From assembly GCA_001574975.1 (NCBI GenBank), contig KQ965740.1:1-64000 (forward strand): 64,000 nt of DNA. Direction: 5' to 3'. Source of the DNA: Gonapodya prolifera JEL478. Taxonomy: Eukaryota > Monoblepharomycota > Monoblepharidomycetes > Monoblepharidales > Gonapodyaceae. Positions 21,522 through 32,580 of this stretch are shown here, one piece after another. A program made the position numbers and the translations under genes. Every line of letters begins with the position of its first letter. Position 1 is the first letter of the stretch. The notes beneath the pieces are model-generated. The model had not been told where the DNA came from, did no database searches, and worked only from the letters and a program-made list of their open reading frames with translations.

Positions 21522-23629
21522 CGCTGATCTGTCCTATCTTGAGCTTCCGCTCGCGAGCTGGTATTCGTTTCCTTGTCGTGCCGGGTGAGTGGCAAGGTAG
21601 TGAGAATGACACACGACCCAGTCTATCCACTCTCAGTCGAGGGAGGGAGTCCAATCCACGGGAGCCTGTTTTAATGAATCGATGCTTCGTCGCCACAATC
21701 CTCGCGCGCTCTCTTTTTCCGCAAAACAAGTTGGGTTTCGCCTCCTCAAAAACTCTGCCTTCGGCTGAAAAACCCACTGCCTTTTTATCAACTACAAACC
21801 CCAGGTCGGCGATGTGAGCTCTTCGCCTTCTCTACACAAATACGACGAACAAGAACTCGACTCCTTTCCCCTTCACCTTGGGCATCCTGGAAGGCGGCGC
21901 GGTTGAGACTTCGGTTTCCCTCGCTGCCTCGACGTAGTCTCCTCAGTACCATGTACGTCGCTCGGGACTGCTCTGAACTGTCGGTGACTCACTTTAACAT
22001 CAAATTTGTGGAACGTTCAGGCTGATGGTTGGGCCTCGTATCGCCGAAAGGCCATGTGATGGGTCCGCTCTCGCTTCCCTGGCGTGTCCTCTGGAGACAC
22101 ATCACTCTTCGAGACAGGGAGAACTTTGGTGGAGCGGCAGTTGGGTGGAAGGGGCAGGACCGGGGGATGCGCAGACGAGCGGAGTCCACGTCCCTCTGGG
22201 CATCACTGGAGAGCCAACCTGCCACAAGAAATATTATCGCTGCCCTCCATTCGTCTTCTAACATACTTCTTCCGCAGGTTTCGCCACGCCGCCCCTGAAG
22301 TGTTCGTTGTTACGCTACCCTTAAAGGCTTGCGATAAGAAAGCAACCTAGCGCTGCACGCAAAACGGAGAAAACGGTGCGACATGGCCGTGAGAACGTTC
22401 CTAGTAGAGGGAGTCTCTCCTCGGTCGCCTGCGACAAGAGGGGCCGCGGGCTTGATACGTACTGCTGGGCCTCCACGCATAGAGCCTGTCCAGGGAGCGT
22501 GGGTACCTGGACGAGGGGAATCCGCAGCGAAACTTCAAACGGTTGGCGAGAGAGCGCTTGGCCGCGCTCGCCTTCAAGATACCCCCCCCTCCTTTCCTCC
22601 CTCCTCTATCCGTCCCACATCGAGTCTAGATAACCGTTGAAGCCGAGGGATGAATTCTGTGACATAGTACGGGTCTACTTCGGCTCGTGCCGTCCAGGCA
22701 CTCACTATCGTGTGTCACGCAGGTTTGCCGGGCGATTCGGTGAGCCGACTCCACTTTCGGCTAAGTGACCTTGTCGATCCTCTTACTTATTCGTGCCAGA
22801 ATGGTGTCTAACTGGGTCTCTTCTCCGCATTTCCGTCAGGTAGAATCCCTCCACCCGCTTTCGACTCCATCTCCCTCATCAGTTCCACTTCAAGTTTCTC
22901 AAATCGAGGTTGGTGTAAAAGAATTCATCTGTATGCAATCACCTCCTTAAATACACATTCCCTTCGTTGGAACTCAGCCTTTCTTTGGGAATGCCGGCAT
23001 GAATCGTAGACGATCCTAGCCCACGAAGTGCAATTTTAAAAACATCTTTTGTAATATCTACTACCAACGAATCACAGAAAATGTTCAGTTCCGTTGGAAG
23101 GACGACAAGTAACGTCCCGACTTTCGCGTTCATGTTGTTAGAGCGCACACCACGCCCCGCCCACACGTGTGTGCATGGTCACCAGGGCTACGGTGCTGTC
23201 GCCGCGCCTAACCACCGCCTTGAGTCAAATCTGTCCTCGGTGCGTTCAGTCGGCAACACCATATGGTTGGCGCATGACGGAGTCAGGGCTCCCGCTGGCT
23301 TCATAAGTTGAACTACGATCCAAAATTCTGAACCACATCCATTTGACCCTCTCCCTGGCCCAAGCCCTTCTTCCCACACGTTCAAAAATAGGTAACTATG
23401 ACACAGAGACCTCAACGAATGCTTGCAAGCGCGGAGGCCGAGCATGCTTACTTCGGGGGTAAGATAGCTTCACTTGTCAGAAGAGCCCTCTCCACGCATA
23501 CCAGAGCCCCGTCTCAGGTTTTTTGCTGTCTGCTGTACCTGTGCCCACAAATAACCGGGAAGCGAGGCATGATGAAGAAAGTTTTCATAAATGAAGAAAT
23601 ATACAGTCCATCTGTTGAAATGCATCACA
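21522..23629. other. Intergenic region without a recognised gene
   Basis: About 2.1 kb upstream of EDC3. Several short ORFs exist on both strands (for example 21989-22264 minus and 22376-22640 plus), but none shows a domain, signal peptide or convincing splicing. The part next to 21521 should contain the EDC3 promoter. Confidence 0.4.
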
Positions 23630-24889
23630 TTTTACCCAACCAAAGAAGGCTCCCAAGAACTCCAAGTAATTTTTCCGACCTGAAGTCCAGGTCCAAATCC
23701 GACATTTGTACCCGCGCCCACAGAAATGCGAAGCGGTATCTGCCTGAGGTGCAAAATGTCGCGAAGTAGAGTCTCCGTGTCGTGATCCCTCTGGATGCCT
23801 TTCGGTCCGATCCCAGGAGGCTCAAATTCTGCAAGGTTGTGGCCATCCGAATCGGCACGAGATAGTCAATACAACTAGCAGAGCAGTTTCCAGGACCAAG
23901 ACGCGCAGGTTTGGGCAGAGCGTGCGGATGCTTTGGTCCGTGTTGCAGAAGAAGCCCCTCACGTGCAGTCTTTGAAGAGATGTTCCAATGCGGTCGAGAA
24001 GCGGTACGAGGCAGGTTTGGAAGGAAGTGACGTGTTGGGGATCCGTACTGTTCTCAATCAGCAAAATGAGCATCTCGAGATGTTTCAGTGTGGCGAGGTT
24101 TTCAAGTTGCTCCTTGGTCAATCTCGAGCTGCTCAGTCCAACACGTTTCAGGTTCACCATTCTGCGGATGTTGCTGAAGATGTCGTGAGAGGGATGCGCA
24201 TCACTCTCAACAACAACACGGTGAGTCTGCGCACCGTCGTCGGAGACACCACTTTGTCGTAGTGTGATACACGCGGGCTCGAGCTCATTCGTGTTGCGAA
24301 ACCATAGCTCCTCAATTTTGGACAGTGCACAATGAGCGCATCCACAGCCTCGATCGCATCCTTCTCGCTCACGTCCACAAAGAGTTGCCGGACTCGATTG
24401 CTCTGTGGGAGTAAGAGCGTCTGCATAACCAACTCCGCACCCACCCGAGCACTCTCCAAAGCTCCACGGTGGGGGCGAAAGCGAGGAGGAACTCGCGCAG
24501 GCCGTCCAGACCAGTCTCCGGCGTCAGATCGAATTGGACGGTGACCGGTTTCACGAGCGCGCGGGTCTCTTCAGACAGTTTTCGGAGCACACCGGTTACT
24601 CTTGCGATGTCTTAACGCTCAGATGCCTCCAAATGCGCCTCATTGCGGGCGAAAACCACGCTTTACTGGTCGTTTGGAGCACCCAAGGGGTAAACGAGGC
24701 CATGAAAGTGAGCACGACGAGCCTTTGGATCCAGCAAATGTACGTGAGCCTCCGCGAGCGAGCTCACCAGACAAGGCATAGCTGGATGGCGGGGCTTCCT
24801 TTCTCCAGGATCGGAACGAAGCGCAGGATGTGATCCAGGATTTCAGGAACGAACGTGCATCGCGCCGCAACTGAAAGAGTGGACGGCAT
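23630..24889 (-). pseudogene. F-box/leucine-rich-repeat-like gene with several frame breaks
   Basis: The start at 24889 gives an F-box (TFVPEILDHILRFV, QLCLVW). Introns fit at 24723-24767 and 24611-24666. The body is LRR-like: LDGLREFLLAFAPTVE, RVRQLFVDVSEKDA, NLKRVGLSSSRLTKEQLENL, LKHLEMLILL and TLCPNLRVLVLETALL. The last readable part is RDILHLRQIPLRI to the stop at 23630. The frame changes near 24465, 24312 and 23815 without usable introns, each time next to a short run of one base. The sequence on both sides stays protein-like, so this is a young pseudogene or carries sequencing indels. When intact it would be a ubiquitin-ligase substrate receptor of the kind that is abundant in fungi. 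Confidence 0.6.
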
Positions 24890-25395
24890 TGTGTCTGTTT
24901 GCACGTCGGGTTTTCTGGGGTGCTGGCGATGGGGATTTGGCTGGGGTTTGGCGGTGGATCCTTGCTTGAGTGTGCTTGATTGTGCGTGGATGTTTGACTT
25001 CACCTACCGATGATTTGCTATTTTCATTAGCCGGGCAAAGAGAGCAGTTTTTGACGAAAGGGGAGAAGGTGACATATTTATTGGAGAGCAGTTATGTAAG
25101 AGCAGGGCACCGATGTAGCAGCGGCCATCCCTGGGTCCCCCACAAGTCGCTCGTTGCAAAACAACACAATTTCAAAATTGTTATTCGATTAATCTTGTCT
25201 GGGTTTACATGTAAGTATAGTGCCTTAGTTCCTGTCGTCATTATCGTTCTCCCCCGACCGACGTCAACGGTCCATCGTCCACTCCCCATTAAAAAGAAAA
25301 ATAGAACTGAAAATTAGCTCCCATCTCTGCTCCGTAACCGATATACCCGTCTTGACAATGTCCTGTTCCCCTCCTCCTCTGCATCTGCACGTCAG

Positions 25396-27435
25396 TCACA
25401 TGACCTTACACCTGCCCCTCCTCCTCTCCCTCGCCGCACCCGCGCCGCCCGCAGCCGCAGAGTCTTTGTTGTTCTGGATCCACTCGCGTACTTGCGCGAC
25501 CTCGTCCGGCCCGGCGACGAGCCCGCGCGACATGACGGCGACCATCTCGCACAGCACCGCCCGGTAGGCGAGAACGTCGTGCGCACCGTCGGGGACCCAG
25601 GATTGGTGTGTCGAAAGTACGTGCAGGCTGCGATAGGGTGGTGCGTGGGGTGGGGAGATGGTGTAGGGGGATGGTGGAAGGGGATGGTCGGGAGGGGATG
25701 GTCGGGAGGGAGGGGATGGTCGGGAGGGGATGGTCGGGAGGGGATGGTCGGGAGGGAAATCACCCGTCAGCCCACCTCGGTTCTAATCCTGCTACCCCCC
25801 CCCCCCCTACCCCCCCCCGCACACACACAAACTCACATCGCGACAATCATAGCCCTGAAATCCTCCGTCCCGACATTCCAATACCGCGCATGCCGGGCCC
25901 CTAGCCACACTAGTTCCGCGACGACGAAGCGGTGGTCGGCGGGCGAGCGGTGGACGGCCGCGGCTTCGGCTGCCACGCCGTCCATAACGATTAAAGCTGG
26001 GACGCGGTCGGGGTGTGGGAAGTGGTCGGTGTATGCTGTGTGGGTGTGGGTTTCGCCCGGAGCAAATGTGTCACCCAAAGCAAATAGACCCAATCACGTC
26101 CGATCAGACTCCATCCCGTAACTCCCCTTCCCGCCCTCCCCCACAGTCGCCTCGGTCAGCACTTAGTGCTTAGGCCTCGGGTTCGATCCACGAAAAAGTC
26201 CTCGGTCAGCGCTATCGCGCTCAGTCCCTGATACCGCTCCACAGGACTATATTCCACTTCGCGGTGCACTCGCTGAGCTCGTGTCCTCGGTCAGCGCCTA
26301 GCGGCACTTAGGCATCGGAGTCCTCGCTCGGACAGCTCGGTCTTGCGTGCTTCGCATTCCAGACCTCGCAACCCCCACAACCAACGCACCAGGATTAATC
26401 TTGACCAGCACGTCCAACACCTCCTGCGAAAACATTTCCTTTCGTCCTCTGATTCCGCGCATGTGGTCCCAGGCCTTGATGACCCCGGTCAGCTGGTCGC
26501 GCTCAATGTCTATCCGGAGAGACGTCCATGCGCCAGACCGTTTGGACCGCACCAGGAGGTCCCATTCGCGGTCAGAGGGGACGGGCGCGAGTGTGGCAAG
26601 GGCGCGGCGGCCGGCCGTGGAGGGGGAGATTTCGGCTGCTGCGGGCGCGTCGGGTGGGAAAGTGTGTCCTGAGCCAGGTACGGGAGCTGGACCTGGACCT
26701 GGACCAGGGCCGGGTGGGGCAACCTTGGTTCCTGTGAGAAACGCACGGTGGCCCTCGATGGAAGGTCCGCGGGACTCCCACCGCCCCATGGCCATGTGAG
26801 TGGGGTACGGCAGTTCAGGGGCGTCTGTGCGGGATGGGCTGTAGACGGTGCTGGCGTTCGACATGACGTCGTGGTCCTGTGGAGGAGGGGACCCGGGCGC
26901 GGGCAGACCTGCTCCGCTCCCTGTACGGGGTCTGCCCAGGTACGTTCCCAGGAACTTTCCGAGTCTGTCTGCCGGCAGCAGCAGGTGTCTGTTTGTTTGG
27001 TTGACCTTGGCAGCACGACGATGTCAGCGCTGATTCCCGCAGAGTTCGATCGGATTCGAGCCGAAGCTGTACATGCCCTCTCACCTCTTCCAGACTCGCA
27101 ACCACCGTAATCCGTTCTGCACCCGCGAGCGAGTCGAACATGGCAACGAGATCGTCGTCCTCCTCCAGCGCAACCTTGGAGTCCGTGCCTGGCTCCATCC
27201 ACCACAGTCGCAGAACGCGGGTGGCGAGTCCCAGTCCGATCGCGGGAATCTTTGCGGCGATGCACGACAGAAACTGGTCGTAGGTCGAGGGCTCGGCGCC
27301 GCGGCGGAACAGCAGCATCTGCGTGCGGTGATTGCGGATGGTTGGGGTTGGGAACGGGAGGGGCGAGAGAAGGAATCGGCCGCTCACCTTGACGACGTCG
27401 CCGTGCTCGATGCGCACGGTGCGCGTGGCAGACAT
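25396..27435 (-). CDS. PB1-globin protein B with C-terminal CaaX-like box
   Basis: Five exons, minus strand: 27388-27435, 27085-27318, 26390-26876, 25837-26035 and 25396-25627, about 399 residues. Exons 1, 2 and 4 have exactly the lengths of the paralogue at 11844-13718 (48, 234, 199 nt), and all phases agree. PB1-like part: RTVRIEHGDVVK and GTDSKVALEEDDDLVAMF. The linker is Pro/Gly-rich. Globin-like part: REWDLLVRSKRSGAW, KEMFSQEVLDVLVKINP, YTDHFPHPDRVP, LVWLGARHARYW (candidate proximal His about 305) and VLAYRAVLCEMVAVM. The C-terminus is basic (RERRRGR) and ends CKVM, resembling a polybasic-plus-CaaX membrane anchor as in Ras proteins. I chose ATG 27435 because the upstream open frame begins with TTG. 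Intron 3 carries the intronic repeat and intron 4 a minisatellite. Haem binding is unproven. Confidence 0.75.
25665..25765. repeat. G-rich minisatellite in PB1-globin B intron 4
   Basis: A unit close to GGGGATGGTCGGGAG repeats about six times, and the same intron also has long poly-C runs near 25795-25820. On the transcribed (minus) strand this is C-rich near the 3' splice site of the intron, which may act as an extended pyrimidine tract. Confidence 0.85.
26150..26340. repeat. Intronic repeat (CCTCGGTCAGCGC family) in PB1-globin B intron 3
   Basis: CCTCGGTCAGC followed by a short palindromic spacer and GCTTAGGC or CACTTAGGC occurs three times (26150, 26200, 26285) inside a 354-bp intron, the longest in this gene. 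The same motif occurs in introns of the GST gene (32261-32290) and the CFAP144-like gene (58250-58353). A GGTTCGATCC box occurs at 26179-26190, but no tRNA folds around it. Confidence 0.7.
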
Positions 27436-27889
27436 GGGCAGAGTGTACTTGCGTGGTTCGTGTATTTCGAGGGATGGGTGAAGAATCAATGGCGCAGGAT
27501 GCTCCCTACCGAGGCAGGCATCAGCGAGGGAGGGGACGGACTCAAGCGGTGAATCACCTCACCCGTTGCCGCAGATTGGTAATAAGCGATCACATTTTAA
27601 TATGATGGGTAGACTTTGGCATGCATGAATAATATGAAGCATGATTTTAAATGGGTTCGATATGTTGGACATACCTTCAAATGAGAGCGACCACGAGCAC
27701 TGGCAGCATCACTCAATTTCGATATCATTGGTCCATCCTATTGCAAATTAAACGATACGTAGCAACACATTAATTTTCTACAACAATGTCTTACACACGC
27801 CGCTTGCCCCACACCGCCCTCATCAACAAAAAATCCGTACCACCAAGGTCCGTCACTCCAGTCCCCAACCCGCCCCCATCTACCCATTT
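27436..27889. other. Intergenic, AT-rich
   Basis: Upstream region of PB1-globin B (minus strand) and downstream flank of the FkbM-type gene. 27600-27780 is AT-rich; no gene recognised. Confidence 0.4.
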
Positions 27890-29662
27890 CTATCCATCAG
27901 TCCATCCCGGAACGTCCGCCCTATTATACTCCCTCACGAACCACTTTGCCTCCTCGTCGCTCCCCTCCACACAAATGACATTACTCCACGCCCTTACCTC
28001 ATACCACGTGCTCCACCAGCGGCCCCAGAGCGGTACGAGCGCGAGCGGTGTGACCCAGAAACAGCGGTAGTCCCACTCGTCCAGCATCTGCACGATGGCG
28101 CGCAGTGTCTCGGTCCGACCCGCCGTGAACCACTTGGCGTTGTACTCGAAGATGAGGAATTTGACGAGGCGGGGAGTACGGAGGAGTCGTTCGGCGCCTC
28201 GGAGGACGTCTGCGTCGTATCCTTCTGCGTCGACTGGGTTGGACAAGCGTGGTGATGGTGCAGTACGTCGCGAACGTCGAACAACGGGTTGGGAACGGTG
28301 GTGATGGTGCATTGCATGGGTAATCGCATAACAACGGGTTGGGCAAGGTGGTGATGGTGGATTGAATGACGAACGCCGAACAATGGTTTCAAAAGAATCC
28401 ATCCTTTTAGCAATACTGCTTCCCTCCTCGCACGTCGCAACTGGAGTGAACTTACTTTTGAGGAGAAATATCCTGACTTCCGAGACATTGAGCGTGTTCC
28501 CCACCCGACTGCTCTTCAGCACACCCCCAAACTCCCGCACCGGTCCAAACACATCCACATCCACCATTTTCCCTGTCCCTTCCTCCCCAACCTTAGCCTT
28601 CCCCCACACGTGCTCCATCTCCCCGCTCAAGAACAGCGAGTCCAGGCGCACGGCCGGCACGGCAATTTGGGGCCCCTCCAACGACGCCTCCTTGTCAAAT
28701 GACGCCTGCTCGTTGCCTGCGTCTCCAGACACGTAAAACGGCTTCACCCCGTCGGACGTGCTTGCTGCTCTAGCCCCACCCCCACCCGCACGTCGGTCAT
28801 ATAAGCACACATGCCATCCCAGTTTGGGAAACACGTTCTCGGTACCACTCACCGGCCACACGCACCCCCATCCAGTTCGCACGCTCCCATCCAAACCGCT
28901 CCGCGCGGGCCGTGAGCACGTTCCACGTCGCGGGCACAGGTTCGAGCGCGAGGAACCATTCCCGTTTGGCGCGGCACGACACATTGCAACGTGTGGCGTG
29001 CGCGTGTTCCCAGCACGAGAGGTGGCTGAAGTGGTTCAGGAGGTGCTCGCTTGTCCTAAATCAATTCCGCGTCACTGCGCGTTGTTGCCTCCTCAATTGT
29101 ACCACCCCACAAACCCACAACCAACTCACTGCCCGACATTCGCCCCCACGTCCACAAACACGTCCCACCGCACGTCGCTCTCAACCCACACGTTCCGTCT
29201 TGCGTACATCCCCGCAAGCGCGGGGGCCATCAGGTCCGCGTCCCACCCTCCTGGTGGGGTCGTCGTGCGGAGCTTGCCCGTCACTTGCCGGCTCCATAGG
29301 TCGAAGTAGCGTTGGCGCGCGGATGAGACGGCGTCGGGAGGTGGTGGTGGTGGTGGGGTGGAAGCGGGGAGGGAGGGGGAGGGAAGGAAGGCTGGTTGGT
29401 AGGATGGAGGTGCATGAACGAGGGAGGAATTTCATTAGCACCTCAGCCGGCTCTGATTCGAACACGATAACGTACAGCTAGGCGACGGGTCCTTCCACGC
29501 GGGATCCGACGTAGCGGACTCTCCAGCGATGGATATGGATTCAGATTCGGACGTGGAAGGTAACTGCCACTGCGATTGCGAATCGCGCCATAGCAGGACC
29601 GCGAAGGTCGTGAAGACGGCGACGAGCGTGTAGCGGAGGAGGGATTTGATTTGTGGTCGCAT
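27890..29662 (-). CDS. FkbM-family methyltransferase with N-terminal membrane anchor
   Basis: Five exons, minus strand: 29476-29662, 29130-29391, 28853-29025, 28456-28764 and 27890-28233, about 424 residues. The N-terminus is basic then hydrophobic (MRPQIKSLLRYTLVAVFTTF, AVLLW), a type II signal anchor. The catalytic part has VFVDVGANVG (SAM-binding motif I), EWFLALEPVPATWNVL (the acidic ribose-binding loop) and LLKIDAEGYDADVLRGAERL, the FkbM signature, split by the last intron in the Lys codon. Family members are O-methyltransferases of sugars or lipids, and a membrane anchor suggests a Golgi or ER location. The last intron (28234-28455) contains three tandem copies of a CACCATCACCAC...CCAACCC unit. 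The substrate is unknown. Confidence 0.8.
28250..28400. repeat. Tandem repeats at the 3' end of the FkbM-gene intron 4
   Basis: On the minus strand the block CACCATCACCACC...CCCAACCCGTTGTT is repeated about three times, and the last copy ends CCAACCCAG, the functional acceptor. The upstream copies differ only in having CCGTTG in place of the AG. The intron has therefore grown by duplicating its own acceptor region. Confidence 0.65.
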
Positions 29663-30071
29663 GGTTCGGTTGTTGAGTTGGGCTGGTTGGAGCACAAACC
29701 TCTTATTTGTCTGTGACATCTACCTAAATACATTGATAACCCAAGTGGACAAACCTGCTCAGAGTTCCACCACTTACTAGTTTCGCGATTGACACATTCA
29801 TGTGGAGAACTTGAGTTTAGAGTTTGGAACGTTCGATAGCGCACGATTTTGCGAGACGAGGATCGATTCTCTGGTCTGGATTCCGTCGCCAGTGATCATT
29901 ACATATGTACAAGTGAAGGATATTCATGACAACCCAATGAATGTACGAAAACACTCAACAATTCATGTTCTTGTCCGTCTTCCCGCTGTTAAGTCCAGTC
30001 CGCCTCCTTCGACAAAATTTACCTTTGGCAAAACTCCGTCTCGACATGTTCGGCGACCTGCTCATGCTGAG
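29663..30071. other. Intergenic region upstream of the FkbM-type gene
   Basis: No gene recognised. It should contain the promoter of the minus-strand methyltransferase gene. The gap-containing repeat begins at about 30072. Confidence 0.4.
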
Positions 30072-30640
30072 TGGTCTTGAGGACGAGGGAGAAGGCCGGC
30101 GGGACCTGCACCTGCGCCTGCACCTGCGTCTGGGGAAGGTGATCGTGTCACGCGAACGCATGACCGACGAACCGAATCACCCGCTGTNNNNNNNNNNNNN
30201 NNNNNNNNNNNNNNNNNNNNNNNNNNNNNNNNNNNNNNNNNNNNNNNNNNNNNNNNNNNNNNNNNNNNNNNNNNNNNNNNNNNNNNNNNNNNNNNNNNNN
30301 NNNNNNNNNNNNNNNNNNNNNNNNNNNNNNNNNNNNNNNNNNNNNNNNNNNNNNNNNNNNNNNNNNNNNNNNNNNNNNNNNNNNNNNNNNNNNNNNNNNN
30401 NNNNNNNNNNNNNNNNNNNNNNNNNNNNNNNNNNNNACACAAGGCACCTCCCCTTCGACCGCAACTTTACGGGCTTCGATAAGGGCAGCCTCAAGCTCAC
30501 GGAGAAGGAACGAGATGCTTACGGTAGTCATTGCTTCGCTTGGGTCTCGACGATGGCGTAAAGATTTGTGAGTTGCTGCGGGTTTCAGCCTTCTTTTGAG
30601 CGTCTGCGCCACAGAACGAGTGACACCATTATTTGTGCGG
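30072..30640. repeat. Dispersed repeat copy 1, with assembly gap 30187-30436
   Basis: Sequence on both sides of the run of N is nearly identical to the sequence around a second gap (50293-50930): TGGTCTTGAGGACGA..., a CTGCACCTGCGCCTG triplet-like tract, then after the gap TTCGACCGCAACTTTACGGG and onward to about 30640. The gap lengths differ (250 and 315 N). In plus frame the flanks read KVIVSRERMTDEPNHPL and FDRNFTGFDKGSLKLTEKER, which looks like protein, but no family is recognised. This copy loses coding sense after about 30550. Confidence 0.75.
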
Positions 30641-31588
30641 GTGGCAGGCTTGTTAGGGAATTTTGTCATTATGAGGACAGAACAACGGGTCAAGTCAGAA
30701 ATTTATCAAAAGTTGTGATTATTTTTAACCTGAGAACTGGGATGAAATTCCAGTTAGTAGTGGAACTCTTAAATTAGCAAATGGTGCTGGTATTGCTTGC
30801 TTGATTCAGATGTGACGATGCTGGCGTAAATTCTGATGGGACCGCCGGGACCCCCGCCGCCGCAGTCCCGCTCTCGGTGTTGGTGGCCAGCCACAGGTCA
30901 GAGCAACAGGTCCCGCTCTTACGTTGTGTATTCCTGGCGGCTCTGTCTTCATCTGAGCTTTACGCCCTGGTCCAACCTCATCTCGAATGGAAATGTTGAA
31001 GGGTTTACTCGTCACCTTCCCCCAAGCAGCAACATATTGTTGACCGCAGTTCGACACCAGAAGTAAGGGTATAAATACATTTTTCACTATCAGCACCGCT
31101 GCAGCCTTGGCCATGCCGCCGCGTGCACTGCTCCCGTCAATTGGGTACATACCCCTTTGGCCGGGGATGATGGCGACACGTCAGTGACATTTTGATGGAC
31201 GTTGGTGTAAGGTAAATGACGGTAAAATCAAAGGAAGGCTTTAATAATTAGGCAGAGATCAGTTACAAAATAAATGTTGTCCGCAACAGTCAGACACAAA
31301 CCAGATCCGTCTTGGAGCACCAACCAGACATAGCGGAGCAACCAAACCACCCCAAGCGGAGGCGGACTTCGAGACGAACCCCGTCGGAGGGAGCCCGGAG
31401 GTGTAATCGACAGACCCTGAATATCGTGTTAAAATCGTAATCATCCGAGCAGGGTGCCAGGTAAGGGTCCTCGGGTTTCGAAACTCTGCGGCAGATAAAA
31501 CAGCCCGAAGTCAAAGCCAAGAAACTCTTTCACCGCTCTACACTTCGCTCCGCACTCCATTTCAACTCATCCACTCTTCACCGCTGAA
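30641..31588. other. Intergenic region without a recognised gene
   Basis: Several short ORFs occur (for example 30806-31150 on the minus strand) without recognisable domains. The last 200 bp precede the GST gene and should hold its promoter. Confidence 0.4.
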
Positions 31589-32580
31589 ATGGCGCCCAAC
31601 CTGACTCTGTACTTCTCCGTGGGCTCGTGCTCGGGCGCCTCGTACTTGGCGCTCAAGGTTGCCAAAATTCCATTCACCGGTGAGACTCGGCTTGCAATCT
31701 CTTTGCTGCCCCGATTGCATCCATTGAAATCGTCCATCTCACCCCACATTGCTGGCCCTGCTCTCCTCCTACCGAAACGAAAGCTATCCGCGCCGACACC
31801 AAAACCCACAAAATCGTCGCCACCGGAGAGGACTACTACCAAATCAACCCCAAGGGCGCAGTCCCCTCCCTCTTCATCGACGGCGACCTGCTCACTGAGA
31901 ACGCCGCCATCCTGCCCTACATCGCCGACCTCGCGCCCGAGGCCAAGCTCGCCCCAGCTGCCGGCACTCCGCTCCGCTACAAACTCCACGAGGCCCTCTC
32001 TGAGGTCGGAGTGGACCTCCACAAGCTCGGGTTCGGCGCGCTCTTCAACCCGGCTCTCCAGGGTGAGGCTCGCGACGCCCAGGTCGCCAAGCTCCACGGG
32101 TACTTGAAGAGGTTTGACACCAAGCTGAGCAAGAACAAGTGGCTTTTGGGTGAAACTCTCAGTGTTGCCGGTACGTTGACGGAAGGGAACGAGGCGGAGC
32201 CGAGTGGGTGGAGTGGACCTGCCAGCGCAGCGAGCAGTCCGAGCGGAACGAGGACTCGAGGCCTTAGCGCCGCTAGGCGCTGACCGAGGACTTTGTCGGA
32301 GGCGAACACCCCGCGGAGCGGATATATACTCGCGGAGAGTTTGAGGCCTCATTCATTGAATTCCTTCCCTCGATCGTTGCGTGTGACACTGAGACCAACC
32401 CCTTCCCTTCCCTTCCCTCTCACAGACTTCTACGCCGCCGTCTGCTTCTCGTGGGGCGCCTTCCTCAAGATCTCGTACGACGACTACCCCAACATCGTGC
32501 GCTACCAGAAGGACTTCGACGCCGTGCCTGGTATTGCCGAGGCCAAGGCCGAGTGGCTCTCGGGAGGTCCCAAAGCTTAG
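31589..32580 (+). CDS. Glutathione S-transferase (GST 1)
   Basis: Three exons: 31589-31679, 31784-32170 and 32426-32580, about 210 residues. The N-terminal thioredoxin-like half reads MAPNLTLYFSVGSCSGASYL, then EDYYQINPKGAVPSLFIDGD, with the cis-Pro (VPSL) and LLTENAAILPYIADLAPE giving the glutathione-binding Glu-Asn. The helical half ends DFYAAVCFSW and YQKDFDAVPGIAEAKAEW. The SCSGAS segment is like the beta-class Cys/Ser pocket of bacterial GSTs. The enzyme would conjugate glutathione to electrophiles or reduce peroxides in the cytosol. Intron 2 (255 bp) carries the repeat seen in PB1-globin B and the CFAP144-like gene. A relic and a second intact GST follow downstream. Confidence 0.92.
32190..32345. 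repeat. Intronic repeat (CCTCGGTCAGCGC family) in GST 1 intron 2
   Basis: GCCTTAGCGCCGCTAGGCGC at 32261-32280 runs directly into TGACCGAGGA; its reverse complement matches the motif at 26285 in PB1-globin B. The AGCGCC/GGCGCT arms form a hairpin. The intron is much longer than GST intron 1 (104 bp), so the element looks inserted. Confidence 0.7.

Noticed and set aside
26150-26215. Possible tRNA gene because of a GGTTCGATCC B-box-like sequence
   Set aside because: The bases around it do not form T-arm, anticodon or acceptor stems, and the motif lies in a repeat inside an intron.
30148-30693. Long minus- and plus-strand ORFs running through the N gap (also 50369-51070)
   Set aside because: The open frame is an artefact of undetermined bases; only the flanking sequence can be judged.
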